A DNA stretch of 60,000 nt from Apostichopus japonicus (GCF_037975245.1 NC_092575.1:26564841-26624840); one strand, 5' to 3'. Positions 12,722-24,781 are shown, counted from the stretch's first letter. Numbers and translations are program-made. Notes: generated by a model not told the origin, from the letters alone.

Positions 12722-13223
12722 CGAAGAATATGTTTCGGTAATATCTTTTTAAGTCTACCGATTATTCCAACACCCTTAGCCACTTGCGAACACAGATGAG
12801 AAGTATGTTCATGCCAATTAAACTTTTAAGTCAAAAATGACGCCAAGAAATTTAACACTGGTAGCAGCTTGAAGTGGGTGGTTATTAATTATACTACTAA
12901 AATTTGGGTTATGTGTATGAGGCATGTTTAAAGACGATATAGTTTGTTTTGCTAACATTAAGCGAAAGCTTATTTGAAGCAAAGCAATCATAGTATAACA
13001 CAAGTTCACTGCAAGCAGTACTCTCAATGCGTTGTATATCTGTGTCTTTGAAAAAAATACTGGTGTCGCCTGCAATCATCACTATTGAAGATTTAGATGA
13101 AATCGTGGTTATGTCGTTTATGTAGATGACAAAGAGTAGTGGCCCAAGAAGGTCATGATACGGGAAATTGAAGGTACCATAAGTGGCCAACATGTCAGCT
13201 ATCCAGTGAATTTGGTTTAACAT
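12305..13223 (-). pseudogene. Decayed non-LTR retrotransposon: partial reverse transcriptase plus 3' end
   Basis: Minus-strand frames give LLGPLLFVIYINDI, then LSLNVSKTNYIVF, then SVKFLGVIFD, then LCSQVAKGVGIIGRLKKILP. That is the order found in CR1/Jockey-type reverse transcriptases. The catalytic YADD box is changed to IAGD, and at least two frameshifts (near 12917 and 12830) break the frame. Coding stops at about 12712. A 3' segment with an AATAAATGAATG-type tail follows at 12305-12430. The element is dead. Confidence 0.75.
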
Positions 13224-13229
13224 TTACCT

Positions 13230-13700
13230 GAAGGTGGCATACTCCTATTAGCGTCAATATCAATCCGCCCAAGTGTTCTATCCCCGGAAAAGTACCAAAA
13301 AGCAACAGGAGAACAACTTGTTTTGATATGTTATCAAGCAAGATCTGTTTTTTTGTGTGGCTTGGATGTCGAAGAACATGAGTGGAAGTACATGTGGTGC
13401 AAAAATTGAGGCAAGTCTAGTTGACTTAAGCTCTCCCAGGAGCAGCGTACAAAAATTGTTTACTTCTGAGTAAGGAGGTTTATTTACAAGTGACGAAACA
13501 TTCAGGCTCTCATAGCCAAAAATCTGCACGGTCATGATACGTAAACTTGAAAGTGCCAATAATGTCCAAGTTGTCAGCTATCAAGTGATGGGTAGCGTTT
13601 AGCTAGTGAGAACTTTTATCTAAACTTAGAGACTATATTACTTTGATCATTTAGCGTGTAAGTCAATAGGGCTATTAATGGGTGTATGCTACCTGAGAAA
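13230..13700. repeat. Dispersed repeat, copy 2
   Basis: It shares the whole body with the copy at 49895-50310, including GTCAGCTATC, GATGGGTAGCG and TTAGCTAGTGAGAACTT, and part of the body at 500-735. It lacks the tRNA-like head of copy 1. Confidence 0.65.
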
Positions 13701-13804
13701 ATGTCTACAAGGCTTTAGAGACCTCCTTACATCGGCAATATAGTGCATAAGGCATGGGACATCTGTATGAAGTATGCTACCTTTATACTGTTTTATCCAT
13801 CGGT

Positions 13805-15404
13805 GTATACATTAACCATGGGACCGACTATGTCAATGGAGAGACGCGCTAAAAAACGAACCAACCATGGAGGGTCATGTGACATGCTCCCTTGTAGCAC
13901 TAAACTATTATAGCACTCCTTGAATGTATATTCTACAATAACTAATGCCACGATCTCATAGCTACCACATTCGGTACATTCGGTACATGTACATAGTCAC
14001 AGAACACCGCCGCAATGCATCTATAAGACTCTGACGGTAGATGTTCGACTACCAGTCAGGGTCCCATATACATCAAGCTTGTTTATGAGACGGTAAGTAA
14101 ACCTAAATAACGTTATCATTACAACCTTAGTAATTATTCTCAAATTTGCCCGTTATACTGCCCGTTATAGTGGCTTTCTGTTGTCTACGGAACGCTAATC
14201 ACTTCGAAATGGCAAATGATTACATCATATGTAAGTAGCTTCTGGGAGCAGGCCACGTGGCCCTCCATGGTTGATACGTTTTCGTACTATCGAGTGATCC
14301 CTCCAGGTCATGTTAAATTCGATGTTTTTTCCCCATCGATATATACATAAAGCTGGACCGACATTGTCCATGAGGAGACGCGCAAAGAACACACCCAGCC
14401 ATGGAGGACGTGTGACGTCATCGGCATATACAAAATAACTTCGACCGACTATGTCAATGAGCATGCGCGTAGCTTATCAGGACTGTGCAAAATGCATACA
14501 GATTCGAGAAGCAGGACGACATGATTCCTTGTTCCTTAGCAACACAAGTCTCCTTGCCGTTTTGCACGAACAAAAAGCGCATAACGTGATAGGGAGCGAC
14601 CACCTTACGCAATCTATAGTAATCTGGCAGTAGAAGTTTGAATAGTAGCCAGATCAAGCATTTTATGAGACAGAAAGTATATCTAAATATCATTATCATC
14701 CATACCGAAGCAATTATTTACAATTTTACCGTAAAGACTAGATATAATGGCGTTATGTTGTCTACGGAGATGTGAAACTTATATCTGAAGAGAAAAATAT
14801 TCCACACCGCTAGTTAAAACCCCTAGATCTCAATATCTTGCCCCTCATAACTTGAGATATGTTTAATTGAATGCAACATAGTTTGACTGGCTAAGCCATC
14901 AACTACTCTTGGAAATTAGATCACAGCAGGGGGTATGTGATGTCATCTGGGCAAATACTCTTCAAAAGCCTAGACTAAAGTATTCTTGTATATTTATCCT
15001 TGAAACATGATACATTTGAAAATATTTGCTTAGCTGTCAAAGTTCTCTGTATTTAGAATTTCATTAAAATGTATCCTTTTTTTAATGAATATTCAGTTCC
15101 TCTGTGGAAAAATGAATGACAACAAAGACATTTTCAGCTGAATTGACCTGGTGACATCATTCATTCTGCTATTGCCAGATGCATTTACAAATATCATAAC
15201 ATTTGAAAAAAATTCGTATTTTCGCCAAAAAAAAGAAGCTATACAGAATGTGGTTTTCGCCTACATATTAGCGATCAATTTAGTCACCAGAATATCCTAT
15301 TAAAATAATATGTTAGTAGCAACTGAGAGCACGCCACGTGACCCTCCATGGTTGGTACGACTTCCTACAGTGGGAGTGAGAGTTCTAGATCATATTAAAT
15401 TCGA
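13805..15404. repeat. Cluster of CCATGG-centred inverted and direct repeats
   Basis: Two plus-oriented copies (13805-13884 and 14338-14420) share GACCGAC, GAGACGCGC and CCATGGAGG. Two inverted copies (14245-14322 and 15326-15404) share CCACGTG, CCCTCCATGGTTG and TTAAATTCGATGT. 14245-14420 can fold into a hairpin with these as its ends. They look like pieces of miniature inverted-repeat elements. No gene is visible. Confidence 0.55.
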
Positions 15405-16480
15405 TGTAAGGTACCATACCTCATAATTAGCCCAGCGTAGTACACACTAAATTCAATGTGATATATCAATCAGTCCTAGACGTTTAAATTGGTTGCTGTA
15501 TATCGTTATGTTCCCGTTCTTAGTTAATATAGCTTTGTATTACCTTTCGGACCAACTTTGGTGTAGTCCTATCAACTTGATGTATTTTTTTTTTGCATTG
15601 TCAAAATGTTTATAAAGTCGACACACCCGCTTTTTAGCAAAACGTATTTCAGATCTGGTTGTCTAACTTAGTCGATAAAATTGTCAGATACAAACATGTA
15701 AAAACTCACACTTTTCCTTAACGATCCAGCACACTACATACAACAGTATTGTGGCAAATGCAGCCAAATAAAAAGAGCAGAATTTGAACGGGGAGTAGAG
15801 TTTACCAGGGTGTTAACAATATCCATCAATGTCTTGCTAAAATTTGCTAAGACGGTCAATTTAACTACTAGTTAAATACCTTATTCAAAGCTTAACCACC
15901 GTATGTACCTTTAGTTGTGAAAAACCCAAAAAAACTGTCAATAACAGAACAAAAGAACGTAATTGCAAAAAAAAAAGAAAAAAAGATGCTTAACCTTGCA
16001 GCTAATCAACGCATTTCAAAGAACTGTTTCAATAACGTTTGGTCGAGGTTTTTATTTTGTGTCAAACGAGTCAATTAAATCTGTACAAAAGCAACCAAAT
16101 GATGAACGAACGTGGCCTATTTGAATAAGAAAGCACGCGTGTAAAGTTCTATACAGAGACACGTAAATGCGACCTTAGATTCGGCTTAGGTCAAACATTG
16201 TGCTTGAAAAGTACTTACCACTCGGAGGTTATATTTTATGGGTTAGACAACACTTATGTAATAAGAGGAAAGGTATAAACAACATTCGTACGTATACACG
16301 TTGATCTCTTGAGACTGGCATATCTCATAACATGAATGGGGAAGACGGATATTCAATCATTTATAGTCGACGGTAAGTGTATGAACGTTGTAACCATATT
16401 TATACCCCTCCCATCCTCTCATTTATACATTTCTATCCGAATGAATTGAAATGTGACGACATGGAAGTTGACCTGTGACA
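15405..16480. other. Intergenic, no gene seen
   Basis: AT-rich sequence with scattered A-runs. No open frame with protein-like composition and no recognisable repeat was found. Confidence 0.5.
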
Positions 16481-16692
16481 AAATGAATTGAAATGTCACA
16501 TTATGAATTGACCTGTCACGTAATGAATTGACATGTTACGTAATGAATTGACATGTTACGTAATGAATTGACATGTCACGTAATGAATTGATTGTCACGT
16601 AATGAATTGACATGTCACGTTATGAATTGACATGTTAAGTAATGAATTGACATGTCACATTGTGAATTGACCTGTCACGAAATGAATTGACA
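16481..16692. repeat. 20-bp minisatellite
   Basis: About 11 units of AATGAATTGACATGTCACGT are present. Variants include TTACGT for CACGT and one unit 1 bp short. Each unit carries a GACATGTC palindrome. Confidence 0.93.
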
Positions 16693-18658
16693 TATGGCAG
16701 ATGCCGAGTATGACGAAAGTTGACAGTTAGATCATATTTTTGGAATCACACATAACCTTTTTTTTTGTCATGAGTAGATACCATGCATATAGTCTCCCAT
16801 GCACTAATTTGATTAATTTAATAAACATAAAAACATTTTACGCAATATCATCTTGTTTCCTCGTCAAAATAAGTCTTTCCAATCAATGAGAATAACAATT
16901 TGGTAGAAATCGTCACATCTTCGCATGCACTTTCTTGATTAAATTCGTAAAAATTGCCTTACCTCGTCAAAAGAACACATTCACGAGGAGGATTAGGTTC
17001 TCTTTAAGCCTGTGCAGATTGTTTGACTGTGAATGATCATGTTAAGCCGTCAGAATCATTTTAAGTTTCGTTATGTTTTTTGTTTTGGACACTAGCTCCA
17101 GGAGTCTAAAAAATATCCAGAATTAACTTGCTTCACTAAAGATTATAGCCGTAATCTCAGCCAAGCTTTCATGTAACTACTGCAAGTTTTAAGGTTGCTA
17201 AATAAGGCACACTAAACATGATGGCTTTCAAGCTTATACCAAGGAACACATAAAAATAAACTTACCTTAGCAAAGATGAATTGTACAGTCACTTGTTTTA
17301 AAAGCAACAAAATACGGTTTTATAGGCATGACAACGAACGAAACCTTATTCACCAATTGACAAGCAGTTGCACAATGGCAGCACCTAGAACAGTTCGTTT
17401 GGAAATACTGAGTTTGATGTCATTCTGAATGAAGTCATGCGTAAAGCAAACCCATAAAATAAAAACGTGAGTTTCAAAAGGCCGCAGATAGATATACATC
17501 TGTAATTCTTGTTGAATAGAAATACAATTTATGAAGGTCTACAAATGAATTGTCTAAGCTACGCTTGTATTTTTGTATTTGTTAATATGGAGAGTACAAA
17601 AAAGGTTTTAATAGTCCAGTCAATCTATGACAAAAAATGGCTCAACCTTAAACAAATTGCAACAGAATGTTTTTTAGCAGTTTTAGACTGATAAGTGTCT
17701 TATAAACATCATATCCAAAATCGACATTGATCCTGGTTGTCTAACCCAACCAAAATGGCGTCTTAATACAAAATGGCGGCGGGTTTATTTTTTCAATAAA
17801 TATTCTAATATATTGCCATTAAAGACATTAATTACAATAAAAGCATAATCAAATCATACGGCGGTACCTTTAAATAGTGAACAATGGTTGTAAATTAAAT
17901 AGTAAAGAATCCGACAGTGAGGGTGCTTTCCTCATCGCCATGTGATCATAAGTTAAGAGAGGACTATGTACGTGCAGGTTTATGTTTTCTAACTTCTTCC
18001 TTATTTAATTAATTTATGATTTTAGGTGAACAATGTTTACATAACTTTAGCGTGGGCATAAGAGTATTGAGAAAAACGTACTTGCCTGGCAAATAATATG
18101 AAAACATGTGACTCTCCTTTGACATCACATTGTATGGGCATCTCTTGATTTACAAAACAAGGGATTTTATCACTAAAACTGAAATTTAACTTCTTTACAC
18201 ATTGCCATTTTTTGTAAATAAGCAGCGAGTACTATGCATTTGCAATCGAGCTAAGCTTGCAGTGCCCACATCGCTTTCTGTACCAGTTAGTACTTTCTAA
18301 CCGAGCGGCGATTCGTTTTGTGACTTGCTTTTTTTTTGGGGGGGGGGTGGGGTAACTATAGAACGGTTGTAGAGAGTAACATTTATTTTTGTGGGTCACG
18401 GGGTGACAAAATTGTAACAATTTATACATTTTTTCAGTGTGCTCCCTCTCACTTTAGTCGGGCATGCCCCCTACTCCCCTCTTTATTAAAAACGAATTAT
18501 CATATATTGAGGGATATTGATTTGATTGAGGAAACGAACAAATTGGCGTGCTGAATCTTTTAGATAACTTTCGTGATTTTTCCTCAAACGGCTCATATGG
18601 AGTAGCTTTACACACCAAATATTTTACTAAATCACTGATGAAGTAAATGATACCTTTA
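16693..18658. other. Intergenic, one arm of a 65-bp direct repeat
   Basis: Mostly unremarkable AT-rich DNA. 17931-17995 is repeated at 18659-18723. No gene is supported. Confidence 0.45.
17931..17995 (+). repeat. 65-bp direct repeat, first copy
   Basis: It starts CTCATCGCCATGTGATCATA and matches 18659-18723 with a single A/G difference. The copies bracket 663 bp. Confidence 0.9.
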
Positions 18659-18723
18659 CTCATCGCCATGTGATCATAAGTTAAGAGAGGACTATGTACG
18701 TGCAGGTTTGTGTTTTCTAACTT
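18659..18723 (+). repeat. 65-bp direct repeat, second copy
   Basis: This is the partner of 17931-17995, with one mismatch (G for A near position 51). It could be a partial tandem duplication or the footprint of an insertion. Confidence 0.9.
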
Positions 18724-19003
18724 GTTGTGCTCGATTCATACCTTTGATTATGAAGATGAATAAAGTAAATAGCTGCAGCACAGAAATTCGGTGAGTTGCA
18801 GAGATACATTCGGAGTTCTATAGATTTCTGTTCGTACACTATTCCGTCTATATTTTTGACGGGCTCGCATCCGTTCTTGTTCCGAGGCCGAAATTGCCCC
18901 ACACCGTTTGTCCTTCGTCTTGCAACACAGATATCAAAAGATAAGATAAAACGAGAAACCATTACAACAGAAGAAGCATATGTAAGTTACAAGGTGAAAC
19001 TGG

Positions 19004-20234
19004 TCACCAACAGAGTACGATCACAAGACTAGTTCCACAACAACTCCTTTGAACTTCAGAATACGAAGAACAGAATACCAGTTTATTCAAAGTATCTATT
19101 AGGAACCGAGATCCGAAGTGGTGATGCATTTGTATTCCTAATGCAATTTGTAGAGGAGCCATCAAAACCATGGGTCGTGCAGCCTGGATGAGGGCGTGTC
19201 GGATTGAAGATACTTTCACATCATTCTCTTTTCCAACCATAATAGTGTTTAAGAGTAGTTTCAAATTGTCAGGACTAAACTTTAGATTTTGCTCAGTTGA
19301 CGACACACTTGATGAGGATGGATATCTCAAATGCGATGCTTCCATTTGCTTTATATCACTTTTATTTAGTTTTGCAGCAGCCTCTACTATAAACAACTTC
19401 TCGGAAAATGCGTCTTGATGCCGTGGTCTATTTGAAAATTCTTGCAAAATTAACCATACTGTGTTTGTAAATGTTACAACGTTTGGTTTGCCGTTAACCT
19501 CAGTTATCAAAATTGTATCACCAAAGTGATCTTGTAGCCTTTTCCTCATGTATACAGTGCTATAAGGGTTCGGTCAAAACTATCATTTTTAGACGAGAAC
19601 GGTTAGAGTAGCTTGTACTTCGTCGTTTTCTTTCAAATATTCCGCAACTCTGATAAATGCGGCTGCTTGATTTTCATCTTCGGGACGTCCAGGGGTTCGT
19701 TTACTCTTAGAATTACCTTGAAAAGACTTTGGAAGCTGCTTGTGTGTTCTGAAATTAACGCTGCATGCCTGGTGATAGATTGCATCTGCAGCATGTAAAT
19801 CGCTCACAAGTGAAAATCTGGCTTTCACCTGTTTAGCCCATTCGTCATCTTGGCCGCGGTCGTCACATGCCGACTCAATTTTCCTTTGAAATTCAAAGGT
19901 TTTGACGGGGTAGGCCTGATGACCTTTTTTACCGTTCACTTCAGCATTTTGTCCACAAAAAAGCAGTGCTCACCAAACAAAAACTGTTCAGTTTGTAAAC
20001 GTAATTTACGCTTTAAACCGCATTCTACATTTGGTTTCAAATCGCTAACAATGGATCGTTTATTGCAATATCGTTTACGACATTTTTTGGAACCCTCTGT
20101 CCAACAGATATGGTAAGTTCATCACCACGTTCTTGGCTTGCCTCAATAATACCTTGAACACCCTTCTCTCGCAATGTCACGTCAGGGTCGCAGTCAGTTT
20201 CAAAAGAAATCTGACAGATGACGCACACGTCCAT
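19004..20234 (-). pseudogene. Transposon-associated cysteine-rich gene, frameshifted
   Basis: Three minus-strand open pieces lie in collinear order: 20234-20037, 19939-19589 and 19549-19004. They begin CVICQISFETDCDPDVTLRE, continue through a Lys-Cys-Arg-Lys stretch, a CxxC-like stretch before AYPVKTFEFQRKIE and a CSVNFRTHKQLP segment, and end with RKRLQDHFGD and FGSRFLIDTLNKL. From memory this matches the N-terminal half of a large repeated family of uncharacterised proteins in invertebrate genomes. The name and enzymatic role are not known to me. The frame breaks near 20082 and 19960 each sit at an A or T run and would be mended by one base. The catalytic-looking C-terminal half is not found downstream. 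Confidence 0.55.
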
Positions 20235-21544
20235 CTAATAAAGAAAATAATAAATACAAAAATGTACAATGAAGATATATGTGCAGGTTTACTTTACTTA
20301 GTTCACTAGGTTACTGATAGAACATGAAGGTAGGGATACAACCTAATGACACCCCACACCCCGTAAAGAGTAAATAGTGAAAATCATACTACGACACAGT
20401 CACGTTGGTTTATCTTAAGTGTCATTTTCAAAAGTATGCAATTATGTTGCAAAGTTTACGAAAATTGTATCTTAATAATCGATGAAAATGCGGTTGTTAT
20501 CTTAAGAATCCGAATGAATAATTGTTTGGTTAATAGTAATGTATGAAAAAATGAAACTTAATGTGGATCAATAAAGAAAATCCATGATTTCTTCATTTTT
20601 CCAGCAATTTGTACGTAATTACTAATGGTACGTAAAGGCATCCGTAGTTACAAATTTTTCGAAATCTAGGCATTTGCTTTTGAGTGCAACCCTGACTAAC
20701 CCTATTTTAATCGCTCTTTTTTTTTATTTGCAAGTTTTATATACTTAATGGTTTTACAGCTGTTTTAACGAATGCAGTAAGACTTATTGGAATATATTAC
20801 GTCCTTTATCGACCGCTCATTCGCTTAAAATAACATTAGGCCTTACGTTATGCTAGCCTATACGTTCGTATTTCGTGCGAAACTAGCCAGACTGCATTTG
20901 TAAATGGTAGTTGGGGTTAGTTTTCTTTGTAACTTTGTGGTAAATTAAAATATACACCAGCAAATGTTCTATTTGCGTGGAGTTCGAATTTAGATAAGGT
21001 CCAAGTCTAAATGTAACTAGGCCTCCAATGTCAGTGATATATGTGTAATACCAGCCTAACACCAGTTTAGCGAAGCTATTCTTTCGATTATTTTCTTTCT
21101 TTTTGTGCTTTATTTAATTGATTTTAAACTACAGAAACGCAATGGCTATTACGAATTACAAAAATGTACATCTATTCCTTACCTGAACATTCCACGCAGA
21201 TAACAGATAGCATAGACTCAAAAACGTTACATCCTTGCTCAAGTCAAAGGTTTTCGTGACCGAGCGTGCGCGAGTGTAAGCAGTAGGCTGTAGCCACGGC
21301 AACGGCTATATACTTGTTTACCGTAGCTGATAAGAAGCATTAGTAAAATCGACAAAACCGTCTCTTTTTCTAGCCAAAATTTCGGTATTTGGCAAATGTC
21401 GATTTATATCGATTTTTAGTATGTTACTGAGACGAATTCATTCTATCAATTTGCGTTGAAATAACTTCTGTTGCAATTTGTTTAAGGTTAAATCATAGAT
21501 TGACTGGACTATAAGTATTCTTGTCATGCGATTCTATAATTAAT
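20235..21544. other. Intergenic, no gene seen
   Basis: AT-rich sequence without a convincing frame or repeat. A splice-acceptor-like TTTCTTTATTAG directly precedes the ATG of the transposon-associated gene on the minus strand. Confidence 0.4.
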
Positions 21545-22300
21545 TACACTATACTATACTGTGCTGCGATGTGAGGTGCTGTGCTGTACTGTACTATACT
21601 ATATTATACTATACTATACTGTACTTTACTGTATACAGTACTGTACTGTACGGTACTGCACTGTACCGTACCATGCTGTACCACACTATACTATACTATG
21701 CTATGCTATGCTATGCTATGCTATGTCATGCCATGCCATGCCATGCCATGCCATGCCATGCCATGCCATGCCATGCCGTGCCATACAATACTATCCTATC
21801 CTATGCTATACTATGCTATACTATCCTATCCTATGCTATACTATACCATACCATCCCATACCATACCATCCCATACCATACCATACCATCCCACACCATA
21901 CCACACAATACCACACCACACCACACCACACCACACCACACCACACCATACCATACCATACCATACCATACCATACCATACCATACCATACCATACCATA
22001 CCATATCATACCATACCATACCATACCATACCATACCATACTATACTATACTAAACTATACTAAACTATACTATACTATATACCGTACCGCACCGCACCG
22101 CACCACACTGTTCTGTACTATACTATAGCATACTATACTATACTATATTATACTGTACTGTATGGTACTGCATCGCACCGCACCGAACCGAACTGTACTG
22201 AACTGTACTGTATGGTGTTCTGTACTGTACTGTTCTGTAGTGTACAGTACTGTGCTGTACTGTAATGAACTGTACAACACTATACTTTACTATGTACAGT
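21545..22300. repeat. Pentanucleotide satellite array, about 750 bp
   Basis: Five-base units drift in blocks from CTATA through CTGTA, CCATG, CTATC, CCATA and CCACA and back to CTGTA. Neighbouring units are alike, as expected from local slippage. Reading frames on both strands are products of the repeat. Confidence 0.95.
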
Positions 22301-22796
22301 AGATTACTGGAAAATGTCAATACTTTCTATAGTCTTACTTCATTATTCCAATACTTTATATTTCATATGGACATTTAATGATCGAACATGTTGTTGTTTA
22401 ACTAATTGAATAGTCGAACAACCTTCCTATATATGAACGGGTCTTTGTGTATCGACGGGTCTTCGTGTAAATGGATGAAACATTCACAGGAAATTTAATA
22501 CTTAGGGACCGTGGGTTGACGACCAGATTAATTTAAAGAGCCATATCACAAATAAATATAGAACTTCAATGTGGAGTATACATAAGATCAAACCAATTTG
22601 GCAGACTCTTACTCAGGTACGCGTCAAAATTGTGCTAAATAAACATAAGTAAGACAGTAGTAGGGATTGCCTTCAAATACTTCATTGACTTCCAATTGGA
22701 TTGCGAATTCAGCATAAGTGTACAAATGTCTGAACCCAAAAGACACTTCACTATATGCGCGATCTCTTTTTGGAATTGCAAAGAAGTAACCGGGAT

Positions 22797-22920
22797 AGGC
22801 CCCGATACTCATGGCTCGTACAGTCACTACTGTTTATGTCCTGTAACACACGTTACGAACACAAAATAGTAATTCCTTATGCACGGTTGTCGGACATGAA
22901 TAGTAGTTGCGAGTTCTTTC
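22797..22920 (-). repeat. Inverted copy of the 23088-23250 element
   Basis: It shares CGATACTCAT, GTACAGT, CTGTAACACA, CGTTACGAACA, TAGTAATT and GCACGGTTGT with the reverse complement of 23088-23250. The CCAGTAGTT-type inner arm is degraded. Confidence 0.6.
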
Positions 22921-23087
22921 ATACGCGAGTCTAAAATGAATTCGTATCTAGTCGTTTCATGCTATAGAGGCCTATGGATGTACCCGAACATGGCCTTTCT
23001 TCGTACTCGGCACGACGAATTGGCGTAATTTAAAGAGACGTGTGAACTGGAATCAAGCGGTATCGTACCACCTTTACTTCAAACATA

Positions 23088-23236
23088 TAGCCAGTACATT
23101 AACTACTGGTACCACCTGTAACACAGGTTACTATTCTGTTCATGTCCCACAACCGTGCATCAGTAATTACTACTTTATGTTCGTAACACGGTAACATGTG
23201 TTACAGGTGGTACCAGTAGTTACTGTACTAGCTATG
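23088..23236. mobile_element. Short fold-back element with inverted arms of about 44 bp
   Basis: The left arm (23088-23131) and right arm (23191-23236) are near-perfect inverted repeats that share ACTACTGGTACCACCTGTAA. A loop of about 60 bp separates them. It has the size and form of a miniature inverted-repeat element. Confidence 0.7.
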
Positions 23237-23298
23237 AGTATCGGCTGGGACACTAAATCAAATAATATCCATAAATGACTCTTATAATTCCTTTAACA

Positions 23299-23452
23299 AG
23301 ACGTAAGAAATTTTCTGCAGCTAGGTCTTTTGGTGTTAATGTCCCAAAATGGTGGAACGATTTACCTAGTGCTATTTAATAAACTGAATCTGTGGGTTCT
23401 TTTTAGACGGAAACTTAAATCACACCTGTTTAAACGGTCTTATATATAACTT
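23299..23452 (+). pseudogene. C-terminal scrap of a non-LTR retrotransposon reverse-transcriptase protein
   Basis: The frame reads RSFGVNVPKWWNDLPSAI, two stops, then TESVGSF, and after a shift RRKLKSHLFKRSY. This is the usual C-terminal signature of CR1/Jockey-type ORF2 proteins, here broken by stops. Confidence 0.6.
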
Positions 23453-24479
23453 CCTTTTATTTATTGTCTGATAGGGCAGTTTCATGCGAATTCTTTACTT
23501 TTTGCTGTTGTACAGCGCATTGGACGATCTTTTGATCGTGATTGCTCACTGTAAAGTTACGGATTTGAACTTTGGATTGCCTTGTCGGTTTTTTGTGTTA
23601 CATTTTATGTCTTGTTTTGCTTTAACTGAATCGTTAAAGAAGAATAACCGCACACCACGGGACTTCTACCAAAAGGTTTTTACTATTCACATAACCAATG
23701 TGAACGCCCTTTTCATAACAAAACACAACACAGTTCTTGGCAAGGAAGATACCATAGCTGCAATTTCAGCATTTTTAACATTGTTCATTCAGACCACGGC
23801 TTCAATTGTTTATAGGCCATATATACCAGTTATGGATATGCATTTTCAAGTATGTATCTATTCTAGATCCTGTATCTATTCCTTCACTGGTTATATATAG
23901 TCCTCTTCGATATTTGTATATAAACGAATAAGAAAAACAACGTATTCTAAGTGTTTGACGTTGTTGAGGATAACAAGGCGTTATACATACACTAAGTCTT
24001 TGTGCTATATAGGCTCTCCTGAGTTTTTTTTAAAAATATTTTTATAACTCTACTTGTTTGCCTTGCATTGGAGGTAAACAATTTGAAATATAAGGTGTAA
24101 TGCACCCCTGAACTTTGCTTAAATAGACTCACACCCAGTTTCATATACGCCCAGGTTATTTCACAGGTGAGTGATAAGGGATTTCATATATAAACGTGGA
24201 ATAATTAATTGCTGAAAGTTGTGATATTCACCAACCAAAACGAATGCCTCGCTTTCTCTTGGGCGTACATTGTAAAAATATTTGAGTTGAGATACAAAGG
24301 AGACAGAATTAGGTCAAGTGCAGGGAAATTTACTTTGACATGACTTAAAAGTTAAAATTATATTTGTACTGGTGTTATTATTTTTTCTTTTATAGTTTAT
24401 TTGACCCATATAGACCCAACTCATAGCAGTTGCCAACCAATACGACATAGCATATAGCAACAAAGACAGCCTCAGAAAA
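23453..24479. other. Intergenic, an open frame of uncertain meaning
   Basis: A 138-codon plus frame (23484-23900) follows the reverse-transcriptase scrap. It has no recognisable domain and no splice context, so it is not called a gene. Confidence 0.35.
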
Positions 24480-24610
24480 ATTGAATTCGAATTATCTGAA
24501 ACTGTATTAAAGATATCTGAAGTTCAAATATCTCGAATTCAATTTCAGATATTTCGAATTCAATTTCAGATATCTCAAGTAGATTTTCAGATATCTGAAT
24601 GTGAGATATA
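24480..24610. repeat. Short tandem repeat of GATATCT/GAATTC motifs
   Basis: Four to five imperfect units of about 21-26 bp combine TCAGATATCT with CGAATTCAATT. Both motifs are palindromic. Confidence 0.7.
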
Positions 24611-24781
24611 TGAAGCATAACAAATATTTCTAACAGTCACTTTCTGGATGTTGTATAAGCTATCAAGTGTTGATGTGTGGTCATTGTCCCACACGAGGAT
24701 GTTGTATTTTAGATGAGATGCATTATAAATTGTCAATAAAGTGACTTTAGGTAAGAATAGTTTCCCCATTCCCCACTCCAC
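24587..24781 (-). pseudogene. Reverse-transcriptase fragment (post-catalytic region)
   Basis: The minus frame reads LTIYNASHLKYNILVWDN, then LDSLYNIQKVTVRNICYASY. This is the YNTL…LxYxxxVW…LQKxxVR pattern that follows the fingers-palm region in CR1/Jockey-type elements. It covers the part missing from 12305-13223, but it is a separate fragment. Confidence 0.65.

Noticed and set aside
21561-22128. Three overlapping long frames of 157-185 codons
   Set aside because: All come from the pentanucleotide array and are open in every frame because its units lack stop codons.
23484-23900. 138-codon plus-strand frame
   Set aside because: No recognisable motif or splice context. It follows a dead retrotransposon end and has an AT-driven composition.
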